The position numbers were made by a program, and so were the translations under genes. Shown in pieces: positions 47,814 to 56,959 of a stretch of DNA of 64,000 bases (position 1 is its first letter; every line of letters begins with the position of its first letter). This DNA is from Hyphomonadaceae bacterium BRH_c29 (GTDB lineage Bacteria; Pseudomonadota; Alphaproteobacteria; Caulobacterales; Hyphomonadaceae): contig LADW01000044.1 of assembly GCA_000961695.1 (NCBI GenBank), forward strand, positions 1-64,000. The letters are read 5' to 3'. Under the pieces are notes generated by a model. It saw only the letters and a program-made list of their open reading frames with translations, was not told the DNA's origin and searched no databases.

Positions 47814-48138
47814 CTGTGCCGCTCTCAGTTGAACTCGGGGCTGAAGGTGCCCCGAACTTCTTGATCTGCTCTTTGGTCGTGCGTCGCGCAGTTCTGTTCG
47901 TCAAAATTGCCTTCCCTGCATCATTGGCCCCCTTAAGCGCCATCCTTCGGAAGGCGCGCTTTTGAGACCAGATGATATAGAGCTGATAACCCGACCAAAT
48001 GGCCGCGATGGCGGCAACGGTCAAATTGAGCTCAAAAGGGAACGAGCCGGAACCGCGCTCGACTTTGATGTATGCCAGCCCAAGATTGGCTGGCACCAGC
48101 AACATCGTCGCAACAAGCCCGAACCGGCTAACCCGCAT
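47806..48138 (-). CDS. Small membrane protein in acyl-CoA cluster
   Basis: A 110-residue protein with two predicted spans (about residues 7-24 and 38-58), the second ending in WSGYQLYIIWSQKRAFRRMA, followed by a basic cytoplasmic tail (NRTARRTTKEQIKKF) and a Ser/Pro-rich end. I do not recognise a family. It is wedged between an acyl-CoA dehydrogenase, one base away, and the thioesterase, which it overlaps by eight bases, so it is certainly co-transcribed. A role in anchoring or in acyl-chain uptake would be speculation. Confidence 0.68.
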   Translation of the reverse strand: MRVSRFGLVATMLLVPANLGLAYIKVERGSGSFPFELNLTVAAIAAIWSGYQLYIIWSQKRAFRRMALKGANDAGKAILTNRTARRTTKEQIKKFGAPSAPSSTESGTDA

Positions 48139-48139
48139 A

Positions 48140-49306
48140 CTAAAGCGTCCTCGCGATCAGCATTTTCATCACTTCGTTGGCGCCGCCATAGATGCGCTGG
48201 ACGCGGGCGTCGGCGTACATCTGGGCGATGGGGTATTCGTCCATATAGCCGAAGCCGCCATGCAGCTGCAGGCATTCGTCGATGATCTTGCACTGGAGGT
48301 CAGAGATCCAGTATTTCGACATGGACGCGGTCGCGGCGTCGAGTTCGCCCTTGAGCAACTGTTCCGTACAGTGATCGGCGAACACTTTGGCGACAGTCGC
48401 CTCGGTCTTGCACTCGGCGAGGGTGAACTGGGTGTTCTGGAAATCGAAGATCGTGCCGCCGAACGCCTTGCGGTTCTTCACATATTCCACGGTTTCATGG
48501 ATAGCGCGCTCGATCATGCCGACGCCCTGAAGGCCGATGATGTGACGTTCCTGCGGCAGCTTCTGCATCAGCTGGATGAAGCCTTTGCCGGCGACTTCGC
48601 CAAGCAGGTTGGAGGCCGGGACGCGCACTTCGTCGAAGAAGAGTTCCGACGTATCGGCAGCGTGCTGGCCAACCTTTTCGAGGTTCCGGCCACGGCGGAA
48701 GCCTTCCACTTTGTCGGTTTCCACGGCGATGATGGAGATGCCCTTCGCGCCGAGAGACGGGTCTGTCTTCACACAGACCAGGATCAGGTTGGCGGTCTGG
48801 CCGTTGGAGATGAACGTTTTCGAGCCGCTGATGACATATTCATCGCCATCCAGCTTCGCCGTCGTCTTCATGCCCTGAAGGTCAGAGCCGGCGCCCGGTT
48901 CGGTCATGGCGATGGCGGTGACGAGATCGCCCGTGCAGATGCCCGGCAACCAGCGGCGTTTCTGCTCTTCTGTGCCATAGGCGGTGATGTAGGGCGCGAT
49001 GATCGCGTTGTGCAGCGTGATGCCGAAGCCATCGATGCCCTTCCACTGCTGCTGTTCGATGATGATGGCCTCATGGCGGAAGTCACCGCCTGCGCCGCCA
49101 TATTCTTCCGGGACCGAGGCGCCGAGCAGGCCCATCTCGCCCGCCTTCTTCCAGATCTCGAGCGGAACCTTGCCGTCCTTGCGCCACGCCTGGACGTGGG
49201 GCGCACATTCCTTTTCGAAGAACTGGCCGACGGCATCAGAGAAAATGTCGAGCTCCTCATCCTGCCTCCAGGCAGCTTTGGGGACATTGAGCGGGCTCTG
49301 TTGCAT
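48140..49306 (-). CDS. Acyl-CoA dehydrogenase
   Basis: A 388-residue flavoprotein catalysing alpha,beta-dehydrogenation of an acyl-CoA. Features: N-terminal helical domain, ITAYGTEEQKRRWLPGICTG, the FAD-binding AMTEPGAGSDLQGMKTTA, and the C-terminal LQLHGGFGYMDEYPIAQMYA DAR region with the typical R-IYGGANEVMK end. The catalytic Glu is expected in the QIYGG-type region (RIYGGANEV). The ATG at 49306 is chosen over a longer frame to 49342. A perfect MerR-type palindrome TTACGT-TC-ACGTAA lies 52 bases upstream. Chain specificity cannot be told by eye. Confidence 0.93.
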   Translation of the reverse strand: MQQSPLNVPKAAWRQDEELDIFSDAVGQFFEKECAPHVQAWRKDGKVPLEIWKKAGEMGLLGASVPEEYGGAGGDFRHEAIIIEQQQWKGIDGFGITLHNAIIAPYITAYGTEEQKRRWLPGICTGDLVTAIAMTEPGAGSDLQGMKTTAKLDGDEYVISGSKTFISNGQTANLILVCVKTDPSLGAKGISIIAVETDKVEGFRRGRNLEKVGQHAADTSELFFDEVRVPASNLLGEVAGKGFIQLMQKLPQERHIIGLQGVGMIERAIHETVEYVKNRKAFGGTIFDFQNTQFTLAECKTEATVAKVFADHCTEQLLKGELDAATASMSKYWISDLQCKIIDECLQLHGGFGYMDEYPIAQMYADARVQRIYGGANEVMKMLIARTL

Positions 49307-49357
49307 GGTGGGTCTCCGGCTTCCCTTATATATAGGTCGCAAGTCGGCAATTGCCGC

Positions 49358-49371
49358 TTACGTTCACGTAA
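49358..49371. promoter_or_regulatory. MerR-type operator before acyl-CoA dehydrogenase
   Basis: TTACGTTCACGTAA is a perfect palindrome with 6-bp arms and a 2-base spacer. It lies 52-65 bases upstream of the 48140-49306 dehydrogenase start. The same half-site pattern recurs before the MerR gene at 51898-51921. From memory it resembles the motif described for LiuR-like MerR regulators of acyl-CoA and branched-chain amino acid catabolism, which I cannot verify here. Confidence 0.6.
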
Positions 49372-49520
49372 ACATGTAGCGGGCCGCCAGCGCCTTTCCC
49401 AGTCCTGCCGCAGCGTCAGACCTGCGCGGATTCAGGGTAAATTTTGCCGCAGCTTGTCGCAGGGAGTGTAACACATCCCCGCGACAGGCTCGAGACAATC
49501 AAAAACGGGAAAATTCCGCC

Positions 49521-51302
49521 TTAGAAGTCGTCAGCGTGGAGGGCCATGACCGGCGCTGCGCCGGTCTTCACTTTCGCGAGGTGAGCCGCACCATCCGGCA
49601 GCAGGCGCTCGACGAAGTAGCGGCCGGTCACCAGCTTGGTTTCGTAGAACGGCTCCTTGCCCTTCTTCTCCAGCGCAGTCTTCGCCATCCGGGCCCACAT
49701 GAAGGCCAGAGCGGTAAGACCGAACAGGTGCAGGTAATCGTGGCTGGATGCGCCGGCATTGTTGAAGTCCGACATGCCGTTCTGCATCAGCCATGTCGTG
49801 CCGTCCTGCAGCTGCGCCTTGATGGACTGCAGCCCTTCAATGAACAGCGCCATGTCTTCATTGCCCTCGTTCGCGGCGATGAACTCGTCCACGTCCGCGA
49901 AGAAGGAGAACACGGCCCGCCCGCCATTGGCAGCCAGTTTGCGGCCGACAAGGTCCAGCGCCTGAACGCCGTTCGTGCCTTCATAGATCGTGGTGATCCG
50001 GCAATCGCGGACGATCTGCTCCATGCCCCATTCGCGGGTAAAGCCAGACCCGCCATGCAGCTGCAGGCCGGTATTCGCGCACTCATAGCCCTTGTGGGTG
50101 AGATAGGCTTTCACGACCGGCGTCAGCAGCGCCATGTAATCGCCAGCCTTCTCGCGCACTTTTTCATCTGGTGACTTGTGCTGCAGGTCAGCCTGGAATG
50201 CGGTCCAGTAGGTGAACGCCCGGGCGCCCTCGATGAAGGCTTTCTGGTCGAGCAGCATGCGGCGCACATCGGGGTGAACAATGATCGGATCGGCCGGCTT
50301 GTCGGTTGCCTGCGTGCCGGTCAGCGAACGGCCCTGAAGGCGGTCACGCGCGAAGTCGGCGGCGTTCTGGTAGGCGATCTCGGCTTGCGACAGGCCCTGG
50401 AGGCCGACGCCGAGGCGCGCTTCGTTCATCATCACGAACATGGTGCGCATACCTTTGTGCTCCTCGCCAACGAGGAAGCCGGTCGCGCCGTCATAGTTCA
50501 TGACGCAGGTCGCGTTGCCGTGGATGCCCATTTTCTCTTCGAGACCGCCGCAACCACAGGCATTGCGCTCACCGATCGAGCCGTCTTCGCCAACCATGTA
50601 TTTCGGCACGAGGAACAGCGAGATGCCCTTGATGCCTTCCGGGCCGCCCTCGATCCGGGCGAGCACGAGGTGGATGATATTGTCGGTCAGGTCCTGCTCA
50701 CCGCCGGAGATCCAGATCTTCTGGCCGGTGATCTTGTAGGTGCCATCCGCCTGAGGTACGGCCTTGGTCTTGATCAGGCCGAGGTCTGTGCCGCACTGGG
50801 GCTCGGTCAGGTTCATCGTGCCGGCCCATTCGGCGGAGGCCATTTTCGGACCGTACTTCGCTTTCAGCTCGTCGGATCCGCCCGCCATCAGCGCCTGATA
50901 GGCACCATGGGTCAGGCCCGGATACATGCCGAAGGCCATGTTCGAGGACGACACCATCTCGGTCCAGGCAATGTTCACAACGTGTGGCAGGCCCTGCCCG
51001 CCCAGTTCCGGGCTGACAGACAGAAGCGGCCAACCACCATCGACCAGTTGCTTGTAGGCTTCCGGAAAGCCGTCCGGCGTTTTTACGCTGCCATCGGCAT
51101 TGCGGATACACCCCTGACGATCCCCAACGGCACTCAGCGGATGCAGAACTTCCTTCGCGAATTTGCCGCCTTCTTCAAGAATGGCGTCGACCAGGTCCGG
51201 CGTGACTTCCTCGAAGCCGGGCAAGTTCGAATAGTTCTGAATCTGCAGCACTTCCTGGAGAATGAAGCGCATATCGCGGATCGGGGCGTCGTAACGGGGC
51301 AT
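49521..51302 (-). CDS. Acyl-CoA dehydrogenase, long form with C-terminal domain
   Basis: A 593-residue acyl-CoA dehydrogenase of the long bacterial type used for long-chain or special substrates (FadE/DmdC-like). It shows the FAD-site MNLTEPQCGTDLGLIKTKAV, GQKIWISGGEQDLTDNIIHL, GLEEKMGIHGNATCVMNY, the catalytic-Glu region YEGTNGVQALDL (Glu at about residue 425) and an additional helical C-terminal domain of about 130 residues. It starts MPRYDAPIRDMRFILQEVLQ, a diagnostic N-terminus. It lies between the MerR gene and the second dehydrogenase in the cluster. Confidence 0.93.
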   Translation of the reverse strand: MPRYDAPIRDMRFILQEVLQIQNYSNLPGFEEVTPDLVDAILEEGGKFAKEVLHPLSAVGDRQGCIRNADGSVKTPDGFPEAYKQLVDGGWPLLSVSPELGGQGLPHVVNIAWTEMVSSSNMAFGMYPGLTHGAYQALMAGGSDELKAKYGPKMASAEWAGTMNLTEPQCGTDLGLIKTKAVPQADGTYKITGQKIWISGGEQDLTDNIIHLVLARIEGGPEGIKGISLFLVPKYMVGEDGSIGERNACGCGGLEEKMGIHGNATCVMNYDGATGFLVGEEHKGMRTMFVMMNEARLGVGLQGLSQAEIAYQNAADFARDRLQGRSLTGTQATDKPADPIIVHPDVRRMLLDQKAFIEGARAFTYWTAFQADLQHKSPDEKVREKAGDYMALLTPVVKAYLTHKGYECANTGLQLHGGSGFTREWGMEQIVRDCRITTIYEGTNGVQALDLVGRKLAANGGRAVFSFFADVDEFIAANEGNEDMALFIEGLQSIKAQLQDGTTWLMQNGMSDFNNAGASSHDYLHLFGLTALAFMWARMAKTALEKKGKEPFYETKLVTGRYFVERLLPDGAAHLAKVKTGAAPVMALHADDF

Positions 51303-51398
51303 GAGATGAGTCCTTTAATGCGTGAAGGGCGACAACCACTCTCGTAGCGCGCCCTTCTGGAAAGGTCTTTCTATATTGGCGAAAACCGGCCTTACAGA

Positions 51399-51878
51399 TC
51401 AGACTTCGTCAAGTTGACGGCGGGCTACAGCCTCATAGGCGGCTGCCTGGCGCTTGCCTTCTTCGGACGGACCGGTCTGGTCGACCAGGCCTTCCAGCCA
51501 GACGATGCCTTTGCGAAGCTCACCGAGGGCGGTGTCGATGTCTTCGCGCTGGACCTCGAGCTCCTTCACCTGCTTGCGGAACTTTTCCAGCATCATGCAG
51601 GTCTGGGCCCGCTTGCCGTCGTTCAGCGCATAGAGGTCGAGGATCTCGCGGATATCTGCCAGCGGCAGGCCGAGACGCTTCAGGCGGACGATGATCGTCA
51701 GCCGGGCGCGGTCACGGTTCGAGTAGACTCGCATCATGCCGTCGCGCGCCGGGTGCAGCATGTCTTTGTCTTCGTAAAATCGCAGGGCCCGCGGGGTCAC
51801 CCCGAACTCCCGGGCGAGTTCAGAGATCGTGTAGGTACGGGAATCTGCGGCGGAAATCGAGGAGAGCTTGTGTGACAT
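51399..51878 (-). CDS. MerR-family regulator of acyl-CoA genes
   Basis: A 159-residue MerR-type protein. The HTH is YTISELAREFGVTPRALRFY (about residues 16-35), with the second wing element HPARDGMMRVYSNRDRARL. A long coiled-coil dimerization helix (LEKFRKQVKELEVQREDIDT) follows, and the end is charged. No metal-binding Cys cluster of the CueR/MerR kind is present, matching the branch that senses organic metabolites (LiuR-like). Divergent and neighbouring genes carry matching palindromes, so it likely controls itself and the acyl-CoA cluster. The inducer may be an acyl-CoA. Confidence 0.88.
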   Translation of the reverse strand: MSHKLSSISAADSRTYTISELAREFGVTPRALRFYEDKDMLHPARDGMMRVYSNRDRARLTIIVRLKRLGLPLADIREILDLYALNDGKRAQTCMMLEKFRKQVKELEVQREDIDTALGELRKGIVWLEGLVDQTGPSEEGKRQAAAYEAVARRQLDEV

Positions 51879-51897
51879 GGGAGCAACTTAGATCAAA

Positions 51898-51921
51898 GCT
51901 TACGCGAACGTCAACGTAAGC
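51898..51921. promoter_or_regulatory. MerR-type operator before its own gene
   Basis: GCTTACG (51898-51904) and CGTAAGC (51915-51921) form an outer inverted repeat. Within it, read on the minus strand, TTACGT-TG-ACGTTC matches the site found before the acyl-CoA dehydrogenase at ten of twelve arm positions. It lies 20 bases before the regulator start, a good place for autoregulation. Confidence 0.55.
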
Positions 51922-52010
51922 TCAGAATAAATTTTGCGCCATCTGCCATTTCCACCGGTGTTAGCCGGAAATTACCCCCCCGTTATCAAATTAAGCGGAA
52001 ATCTTTACCT

Positions 52011-52025
52011 TTAACCTCGCCTTAA
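52011..52025 (+). promoter_or_regulatory. CtrA-type box upstream of the PodJ-like gene
   Basis: TTAACCTCGCCTTAA fits exactly the CtrA consensus TTAA-N7-TTAA. It lies 91 bases before the PodJ-like start. A GAATC (GANTC, CcrM-type) at 52061-52065 and another TTAA at 52076 are nearby. In Caulobacter-type cell cycles such sites connect transcription to cell-cycle phase. Activation or repression cannot be told from sequence. Confidence 0.6.
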
Positions 52026-52115
52026 GACGGCGCCTGCCATCAAACACGGGGAATATGAAGGAATCGGCCCGTTTCGTTAACCGATGCGGGCTGGTCGTGT
52101 ATCAGGAGTATGGGG

Positions 52116-55100
52116 ATGAGCCAGTCAGGGTCTTGGGTCGCGAAGGGAGTCGACCAGAGTGCCCGCGAAGCCGCGAGAGAGGCTGCGCGTTCAGAGGGGC
52201 TGACCCTCGGCGAATATCTTGACCGCCTGATGAAAGCGTCGAGCAGCCCGCAGCCGAATGAAATTTCGGGCTCCCCCGATTCGCGCCGCCCCCGCAGCGA
52301 ATCAGCCAGTGAGGCGCTCGAAAAGCTGACTCGCCGGATCGAAGCGGCCGAAGCGCGATCTGCCCTCGCGATCACCAGCATGGACAATACGATCCATGAC
52401 CTGGTCGGGCGCCTGGAAAATACCCAGCAGACCACGGTCGCCATTGCCGGTCATGTCGATGGCATGATCGATCAGCTGCGCGAAACACATGACGCCCTGA
52501 AGCAGAAAGTCCGCCGGCTCGAAGAAGACGAGTCCCAGCAGGACAATCTCGAAGCGCTGAAGGCGCTTGAAAGCGCGCTGGGTAAACTGGCCAGCCATGT
52601 TTACGAAGAGAACTCCCTGGCCGAGCAGGAAGCGCTGGCCATCAAAGGCCGGGTCGAATCCGGCTTCATGGACATTATCGAACGCGTTGAGGCCATGGAA
52701 ACCCGGGTGGAATCCACCCAGTCGGACACGGCAAAACAGATCAAGGATGGTATCGATCAAGCCGCGCTGCGTGCGGCTGGCGTGGCCCGCCAGGTCTCCG
52801 AGCGGATGGACGGCCTCGAAACCGAGGTGCAGGAACGCCTCACGGCACTCGGCGACAGTCAGGAACGCCTCGACGCAACCGAGACCCGCCTTGAAGCCGT
52901 CGAAACCGATGTCTCCGGCGCACTCGACTCCATGGATACGCGGTTCGACCGGATCCAGGACCGGCTGAGCCGCGCCGAGACGACGACCGAAGCGGCGATG
53001 AAGAACCTCGAGTCCACGGTCTCCAGCCTCGACGAGCGGATCGGCGAAGTCGCCAGCAAGATGGATCCGGATCTCGCAAGCCGTCTGCGCAGCGAATTCG
53101 AAGCCCGCTTCGAAGACATGATGAGCTCCGTGCGCCAGACGGTGGATACCGTCCGTCAGGAACTGGCCGAAGAAATCAGCCGCGCCGCTGCCGGTCCGGA
53201 AGACGCCGTGGCCGAAGTGAAGGAAACGCTCGGCAGCCTGCAAGAGCGCCTCGACGCCAACGACGAACACCATGCCGACACGATCGAGAAAGTCTCCGGA
53301 CAGATCACGGTGCTGAGCGAAACCTTCGACACGCGCCTGCGCGAAGTGGAAGAGCGCAGCGACGCGGCCGCCGGTGACGCAGTTCGCGAAGAGATCGAAC
53401 GCCTCGGCAAGACGGTTACCGACCGGATCGATGAGCTGGCGGAAGATCTCTCCAAGCGCGTGAACGACAGCGAAGCGCGCAGCGCCGAAGCGATTGAACA
53501 GATCGGTGATCAGGTCGCAGCGGCCACCAACCGCCTGCAGATGCGCCAGAACGAGTCGATCAAGACACTGGCCGAACAGGTCGACGAAAACCGCAAGAAG
53601 GCCGATGCCCGCATCAATGATGCGCTGGCCAGCGTGTCCGAACGGCTGGAACAGATGCAATCCCAGGCCAGCGAATCCCTTTCGCCGGTGCAGAAGGCAA
53701 TTGGCATGCTCGCGGCACGCCTGGAGAGCCTGGAAGACATCACCCCTCCGCCCGGCCGGGCCAGCGAGGCAGACCTCGCCAGCGAACTTGCGCAGGCTGA
53801 GTCTGACTTCACCCACATGGGTGATGATCCGGATACGGATATCCCGTTTGAAGAGTTCGGAACACCGGAAGGCTTTGACAGCTTCGAAGAGTTGGAAGAC
53901 TTCCCGGAATTTGGCGACTTCACGACTTCTGAAAACGCTGACACGTCCTTCGATCCGTCTCTTGCCGTGCCCGAGACCACTCCTGAAACCGACTTCGACG
54001 ACGACGCAGTCGCTTTCGAATCTGAGGACGATCATGTCGAAGCCTCGGAAGACGAAGACGAGGTTGAGGAATTCGAAGCTGGTATCGGGTCCTGGGATGA
54101 AGCCGAGGACGATGCCATCATTGACGAAACTGCCGACGGCTTTGAGGATGACTTCGATGCCATCCGCGCGGCTGTGGAAGGGCTGAGCTTCGCAACGCAG
54201 GACAGCGACTCGTTCGATGACCTGGTCGAGCCTGAGGAAGACGACGTCGTGCAGGCGGCGGAAGTCGACGACAGCTTCGACCCGCTCATCGCTGAAATCG
54301 ATCCGCTCGACGAACTGGACGAAGCCCATACGGAAGCCCGCGAATCCGACATCTTCGACGATGAGGAATTCGAGACGCTGGATCTGCCACAGGCCGATGG
54401 CGTCACCAGCGCTGCACCCGTTATTGAAGAACCTGCCAAAGCACCGGCTTCGGAAGTCAAGCAACTTGACGCAGACACAGCCGACTACCTGACCCGCGCG
54501 CGCAAGGCTGCGATGGCCGCCAGCTTCGGCAAAGGCGCGTCCATGAATGTCCGTGCAGCAGCCCGTCCGATTGTTCAGTTCACCTCTGCGGGTGGTTCCG
54601 GCCGCCTGCCCCTGATTGCTGCTGCGTCTGCTGTCGCGATCGCCGGTGTTGCGGCGGGCGGATACCTATTCCTTCGCGGCAAACAGGAAGCTCCCGTCCA
54701 GCCGAGCCCGGCCAGCACGTATGTGGACCCAGGCGTGACAGAGGCTGACGCCGCTTCGCTTGCCACAGCCGAAAATACTGACGCCGCAAGTGATCCGTCT
54801 GCGGCGGGAATGGATCAAGACCTGTTCGGTGACGCGGCAGAAGCGCTCGCCGTTTACGCGCCTGTTCCGCCGGTCGTGACCGTGGAGGCCGCCGCAGCGG
54901 CGGGCAACGATATCGCCCAGTACCAGCTGGCGCAGGACAAGCTGACCAAAGGCGAGTATGCCGATGGCGCAGCCATGATCCGCCGGGCCGCCCAGAAGGG
55001 CCTGCCCATGGCGCAATACGCCCTCGCCAAACTGCATGAGCGTGGCACGGGCGTTCCAAAGGATCTGGCTCTCGCCCGGGAATGGACCGAGAAGGCTGCC

Positions 55101-55676
55101 CATGGCGGCAATGTGAAAGCGATGCACGACCTCGCCGTCTTCATGGCCGAAGGTGAAGGCGGCGAACAGACCTATGCAGGCGCCGTAGAATGGTTCCGCA
55201 AGGGCGCCGAATATGGCGTCGTCGACAGCCAGTACAATCTGGGCGTCCTGTACGAGCAGGGCCTCGGCATCAGCCCGAACCTGACCGAGTCACTGTTCTG
55301 GTTCGATGTGGCCAGTCGCAATGGCGACGGCGGCGCACCGGCCAAGATCTCTGAACTGATCGAGCGCGTTTCGCCGGAAGCCGCCGCGCAGGCTCGCAGC
55401 CGCGCCGCCGGCTGGCAGGCAGCCCCTTCAAACGGCATCGCCAATGGCCGCTTTGGTGCACAAATCTGGAACATGGGCAATCCACTTCAGGTGCAGGCCA
55501 TCCAGAATGCCCTGAACGCGCTTGGCTATGACGCCGGCACGCCGGACGGCATCATGGGCGCCGCGACGACACAAGCTGTGCGGGATTATCAGTCTGCAAA
55601 CAACCTGCCCGCGACGGGTACGGTGACGTCTCAGCTGATCGACGCACTGAACGCCCGGGCAACGCCCGAATACTAG
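52116..55676 (+). CDS. podJ: PodJ-like polar localization protein (SEL1 repeats, PG-binding)
   Basis: A 1186-residue bitopic protein. It begins with a short SWVAKGVDQSAREAAREAAR and GLTLGEYLDRLM motif shared with PodJ and other alphaproteobacterial polarity proteins. A very long coiled coil (about 60-540) is followed by an acidic, disordered region (about 545-790), one membrane span (about 830-852), periplasmic SEL1/TPR repeats (QYQLAQDKLTKGEYADGAAM, AQYALAKLHERGTGVPKDLA, SQYNLGVLYEQGLGISPNLT) and a C-terminal peptidoglycan-binding domain (VQAIQNALNALGYDAGTPDG). That is the PodJ layout. The ATG at 52116 is seven bases after AGGAG; another at 52110 is too close. Orthology is inferred. Confidence 0.82.
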   Translation: MSQSGSWVAKGVDQSAREAAREAARSEGLTLGEYLDRLMKASSSPQPNEISGSPDSRRPRSESASEALEKLTRRIEAAEARSALAITSMDNTIHDLVGRLENTQQTTVAIAGHVDGMIDQLRETHDALKQKVRRLEEDESQQDNLEALKALESALGKLASHVYEENSLAEQEALAIKGRVESGFMDIIERVEAMETRVESTQSDTAKQIKDGIDQAALRAAGVARQVSERMDGLETEVQERLTALGDSQERLDATETRLEAVETDVSGALDSMDTRFDRIQDRLSRAETTTEAAMKNLESTVSSLDERIGEVASKMDPDLASRLRSEFEARFEDMMSSVRQTVDTVRQELAEEISRAAAGPEDAVAEVKETLGSLQERLDANDEHHADTIEKVSGQITVLSETFDTRLREVEERSDAAAGDAVREEIERLGKTVTDRIDELAEDLSKRVNDSEARSAEAIEQIGDQVAAATNRLQMRQNESIKTLAEQVDENRKKADARINDALASVSERLEQMQSQASESLSPVQKAIGMLAARLESLEDITPPPGRASEADLASELAQAESDFTHMGDDPDTDIPFEEFGTPEGFDSFEELEDFPEFGDFTTSENADTSFDPSLAVPETTPETDFDDDAVAFESEDDHVEASEDEDEVEEFEAGIGSWDEAEDDAIIDETADGFEDDFDAIRAAVEGLSFATQDSDSFDDLVEPEEDDVVQAAEVDDSFDPLIAEIDPLDELDEAHTEARESDIFDDEEFETLDLPQADGVTSAAPVIEEPAKAPASEVKQLDADTADYLTRARKAAMAASFGKGASMNVRAAARPIVQFTSAGGSGRLPLIAAASAVAIAGVAAGGYLFLRGKQEAPVQPSPASTYVDPGVTEADAASLATAENTDAASDPSAAGMDQDLFGDAAEALAVYAPVPPVVTVEAAAAAGNDIAQYQLAQDKLTKGEYADGAAMIRRAAQKGLPMAQYALAKLHERGTGVPKDLALAREWTEKAAHGGNVKAMHDLAVFMAEGEGGEQTYAGAVEWFRKGAEYGVVDSQYNLGVLYEQGLGISPNLTESLFWFDVASRNGDGGAPAKISELIERVSPEAAAQARSRAAGWQAAPSNGIANGRFGAQIWNMGNPLQVQAIQNALNALGYDAGTPDGIMGAATTQAVRDYQSANNLPATGTVTSQLIDALNARATPEY

Positions 55677-55687
55677 ATCATCAGCCC

Positions 55688-56959
55688 CTACGGCTTCGCA
55701 TAGGCGTAGGGGCGATCTTCCTTGCCCAGCGAGCGATAGCGATCGCGCAGTTCTGTCTGGCGCGAGGTCATGTCCTGCGGCTCGCCATCAATAAAGACAG
55801 CATCCGCATTGGACGTCACTTCCAGCGGATCACCATCCCACGCGACCACATCTGCATGGGCACCAGGCGCCAGAATGCCGTAGCCGGACAAACCATAGAT
55901 CGCCGCCGGTGTTACGGTCAGCGCTTTCATGGCGTCATTCCAGTCCATGCCATTGGCAACAGTATTGCCAGCAATCTGCGTCATCAAACGGGCCAGATGG
56001 GACGAGTTATCGAGGTTCACAATGGCAACCTGCACGCCCGCTTCGTCGAGCCGGGCCGCATTTTCCTGCGTGGCCGCGAGCTGCGCAAAGCTGGTGGGCA
56101 GGTTCGAGAACCCGTCAACCATGACCGGGATTTTCAGCTTCGCCAGACGGTCCGCCACGCGCCAGCCTTCGTCGGCGCCAACAATCGCGAATTTTAGATT
56201 CCGGTTCGACTCAGCGAGATCCATCACCGCATTTAGATCGGCTGCACTGCGCGCGTCGATCAAGATCAACTGCCGTCCCCGCGCGGCTGGCGCAAGTGCC
56301 TCGGCATCACGCCGGTTCAGCACGTCCCCTTCCCCGCCCGCAAGATAGCGAGCTGGATAGGCACGCGCGTCATCGAAGGCTGCCCGAAGCTGGGCCCAGG
56401 CCGCCGGACGCGACCCACCTGCCAGCCCTGCCCCGCCTTCACCAAGCGTGATGAAGGTGAACGCCCGTGCCTTGATGTCTGTATCCTGTGCGCCGCTTGT
56501 GTCGGCAATGAAACCCTGCCCGGCAAAAAGATTGGTAGAGGGCTGCGGCGCAACAGCGATACGGGTCAGACCGCCAAGACGGCTGACATCGACCGCCGTA
56601 TCATCCGGATTGAATCCGTCTGACGCATCCAGAGAGGCGGAAAAGCCCGACAGGGCCGCCACGGCGTCATTGGTGGAATCTTCTGCATCGACTTCGACGA
56701 TGCCGGTCTGCGAGAAAGCCGAGATCAGGCCGGGGGTCACCCATTCCGCGCTGATCACGCTGGCGCCTTCCGGCTTCGGCGTGGTGGACGGGCCGACCGC
56801 AGCGATCACGCCGTCGCGGATGACTACGACGCCGTTTTCAATCGTGCCGGCATCGGTTCCGGTCCAGACTTTCTTGCCTTCGATCACATAGGTCTCTGCC
56901 GAGGCGCCCATCGCGGCCACGGCGCAGAGCGCAACACCTGCCATCAGCTTGCGGATCAT
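55688..56959 (-). CDS. Amidohydrolase-fold protein lacking metal ligands
   Basis: A 423-residue exported protein (signal MIRKLMAGVALCAVAAMGAS, cleavage near ASA-E) with an amidohydrolase TIM-barrel frame: VVIRDGVIAAVGPS and EWVTPGLISAFSQTGIVEVD. Where catalytic relatives have PGLIDxHxH, this has PGLISAFSQTG; the later His and Asp positions read FAIVGADEGWR and VAIVNLDNSSHLARL. All usual metal ligands seem missing, so it may be a non-catalytic paralogue. The frame otherwise looks intact. It overlaps by four bases with a second amidohydrolase that does keep its ligands, suggesting a paired complex. Confidence 0.8.
   Translation of the reverse strand: MIRKLMAGVALCAVAAMGASAETYVIEGKKVWTGTDAGTIENGVVVIRDGVIAAVGPSTTPKPEGASVISAEWVTPGLISAFSQTGIVEVDAEDSTNDAVAALSGFSASLDASDGFNPDDTAVDVSRLGGLTRIAVAPQPSTNLFAGQGFIADTSGAQDTDIKARAFTFITLGEGGAGLAGGSRPAAWAQLRAAFDDARAYPARYLAGGEGDVLNRRDAEALAPAARGRQLILIDARSAADLNAVMDLAESNRNLKFAIVGADEGWRVADRLAKLKIPVMVDGFSNLPTSFAQLAATQENAARLDEAGVQVAIVNLDNSSHLARLMTQIAGNTVANGMDWNDAMKALTVTPAAIYGLSGYGILAPGAHADVVAWDGDPLEVTSNADAVFIDGEPQDMTSRQTELRDRYRSLGKEDRPYAYAKP

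Noticed and set aside
52302-54464. 720-codon minus-strand open frame opposite the PodJ-like gene
   Set aside because: Mirrors the coiled-coil coding strand; Phe/Gly/His-rich composition without domains.
55685-55712. Hairpin CCCCTACG/CGTAGGGG near the PodJ-like stop
   Set aside because: Mostly inside the coding end of the convergent amidohydrolase gene and not followed by a T-run, so not called a terminator.
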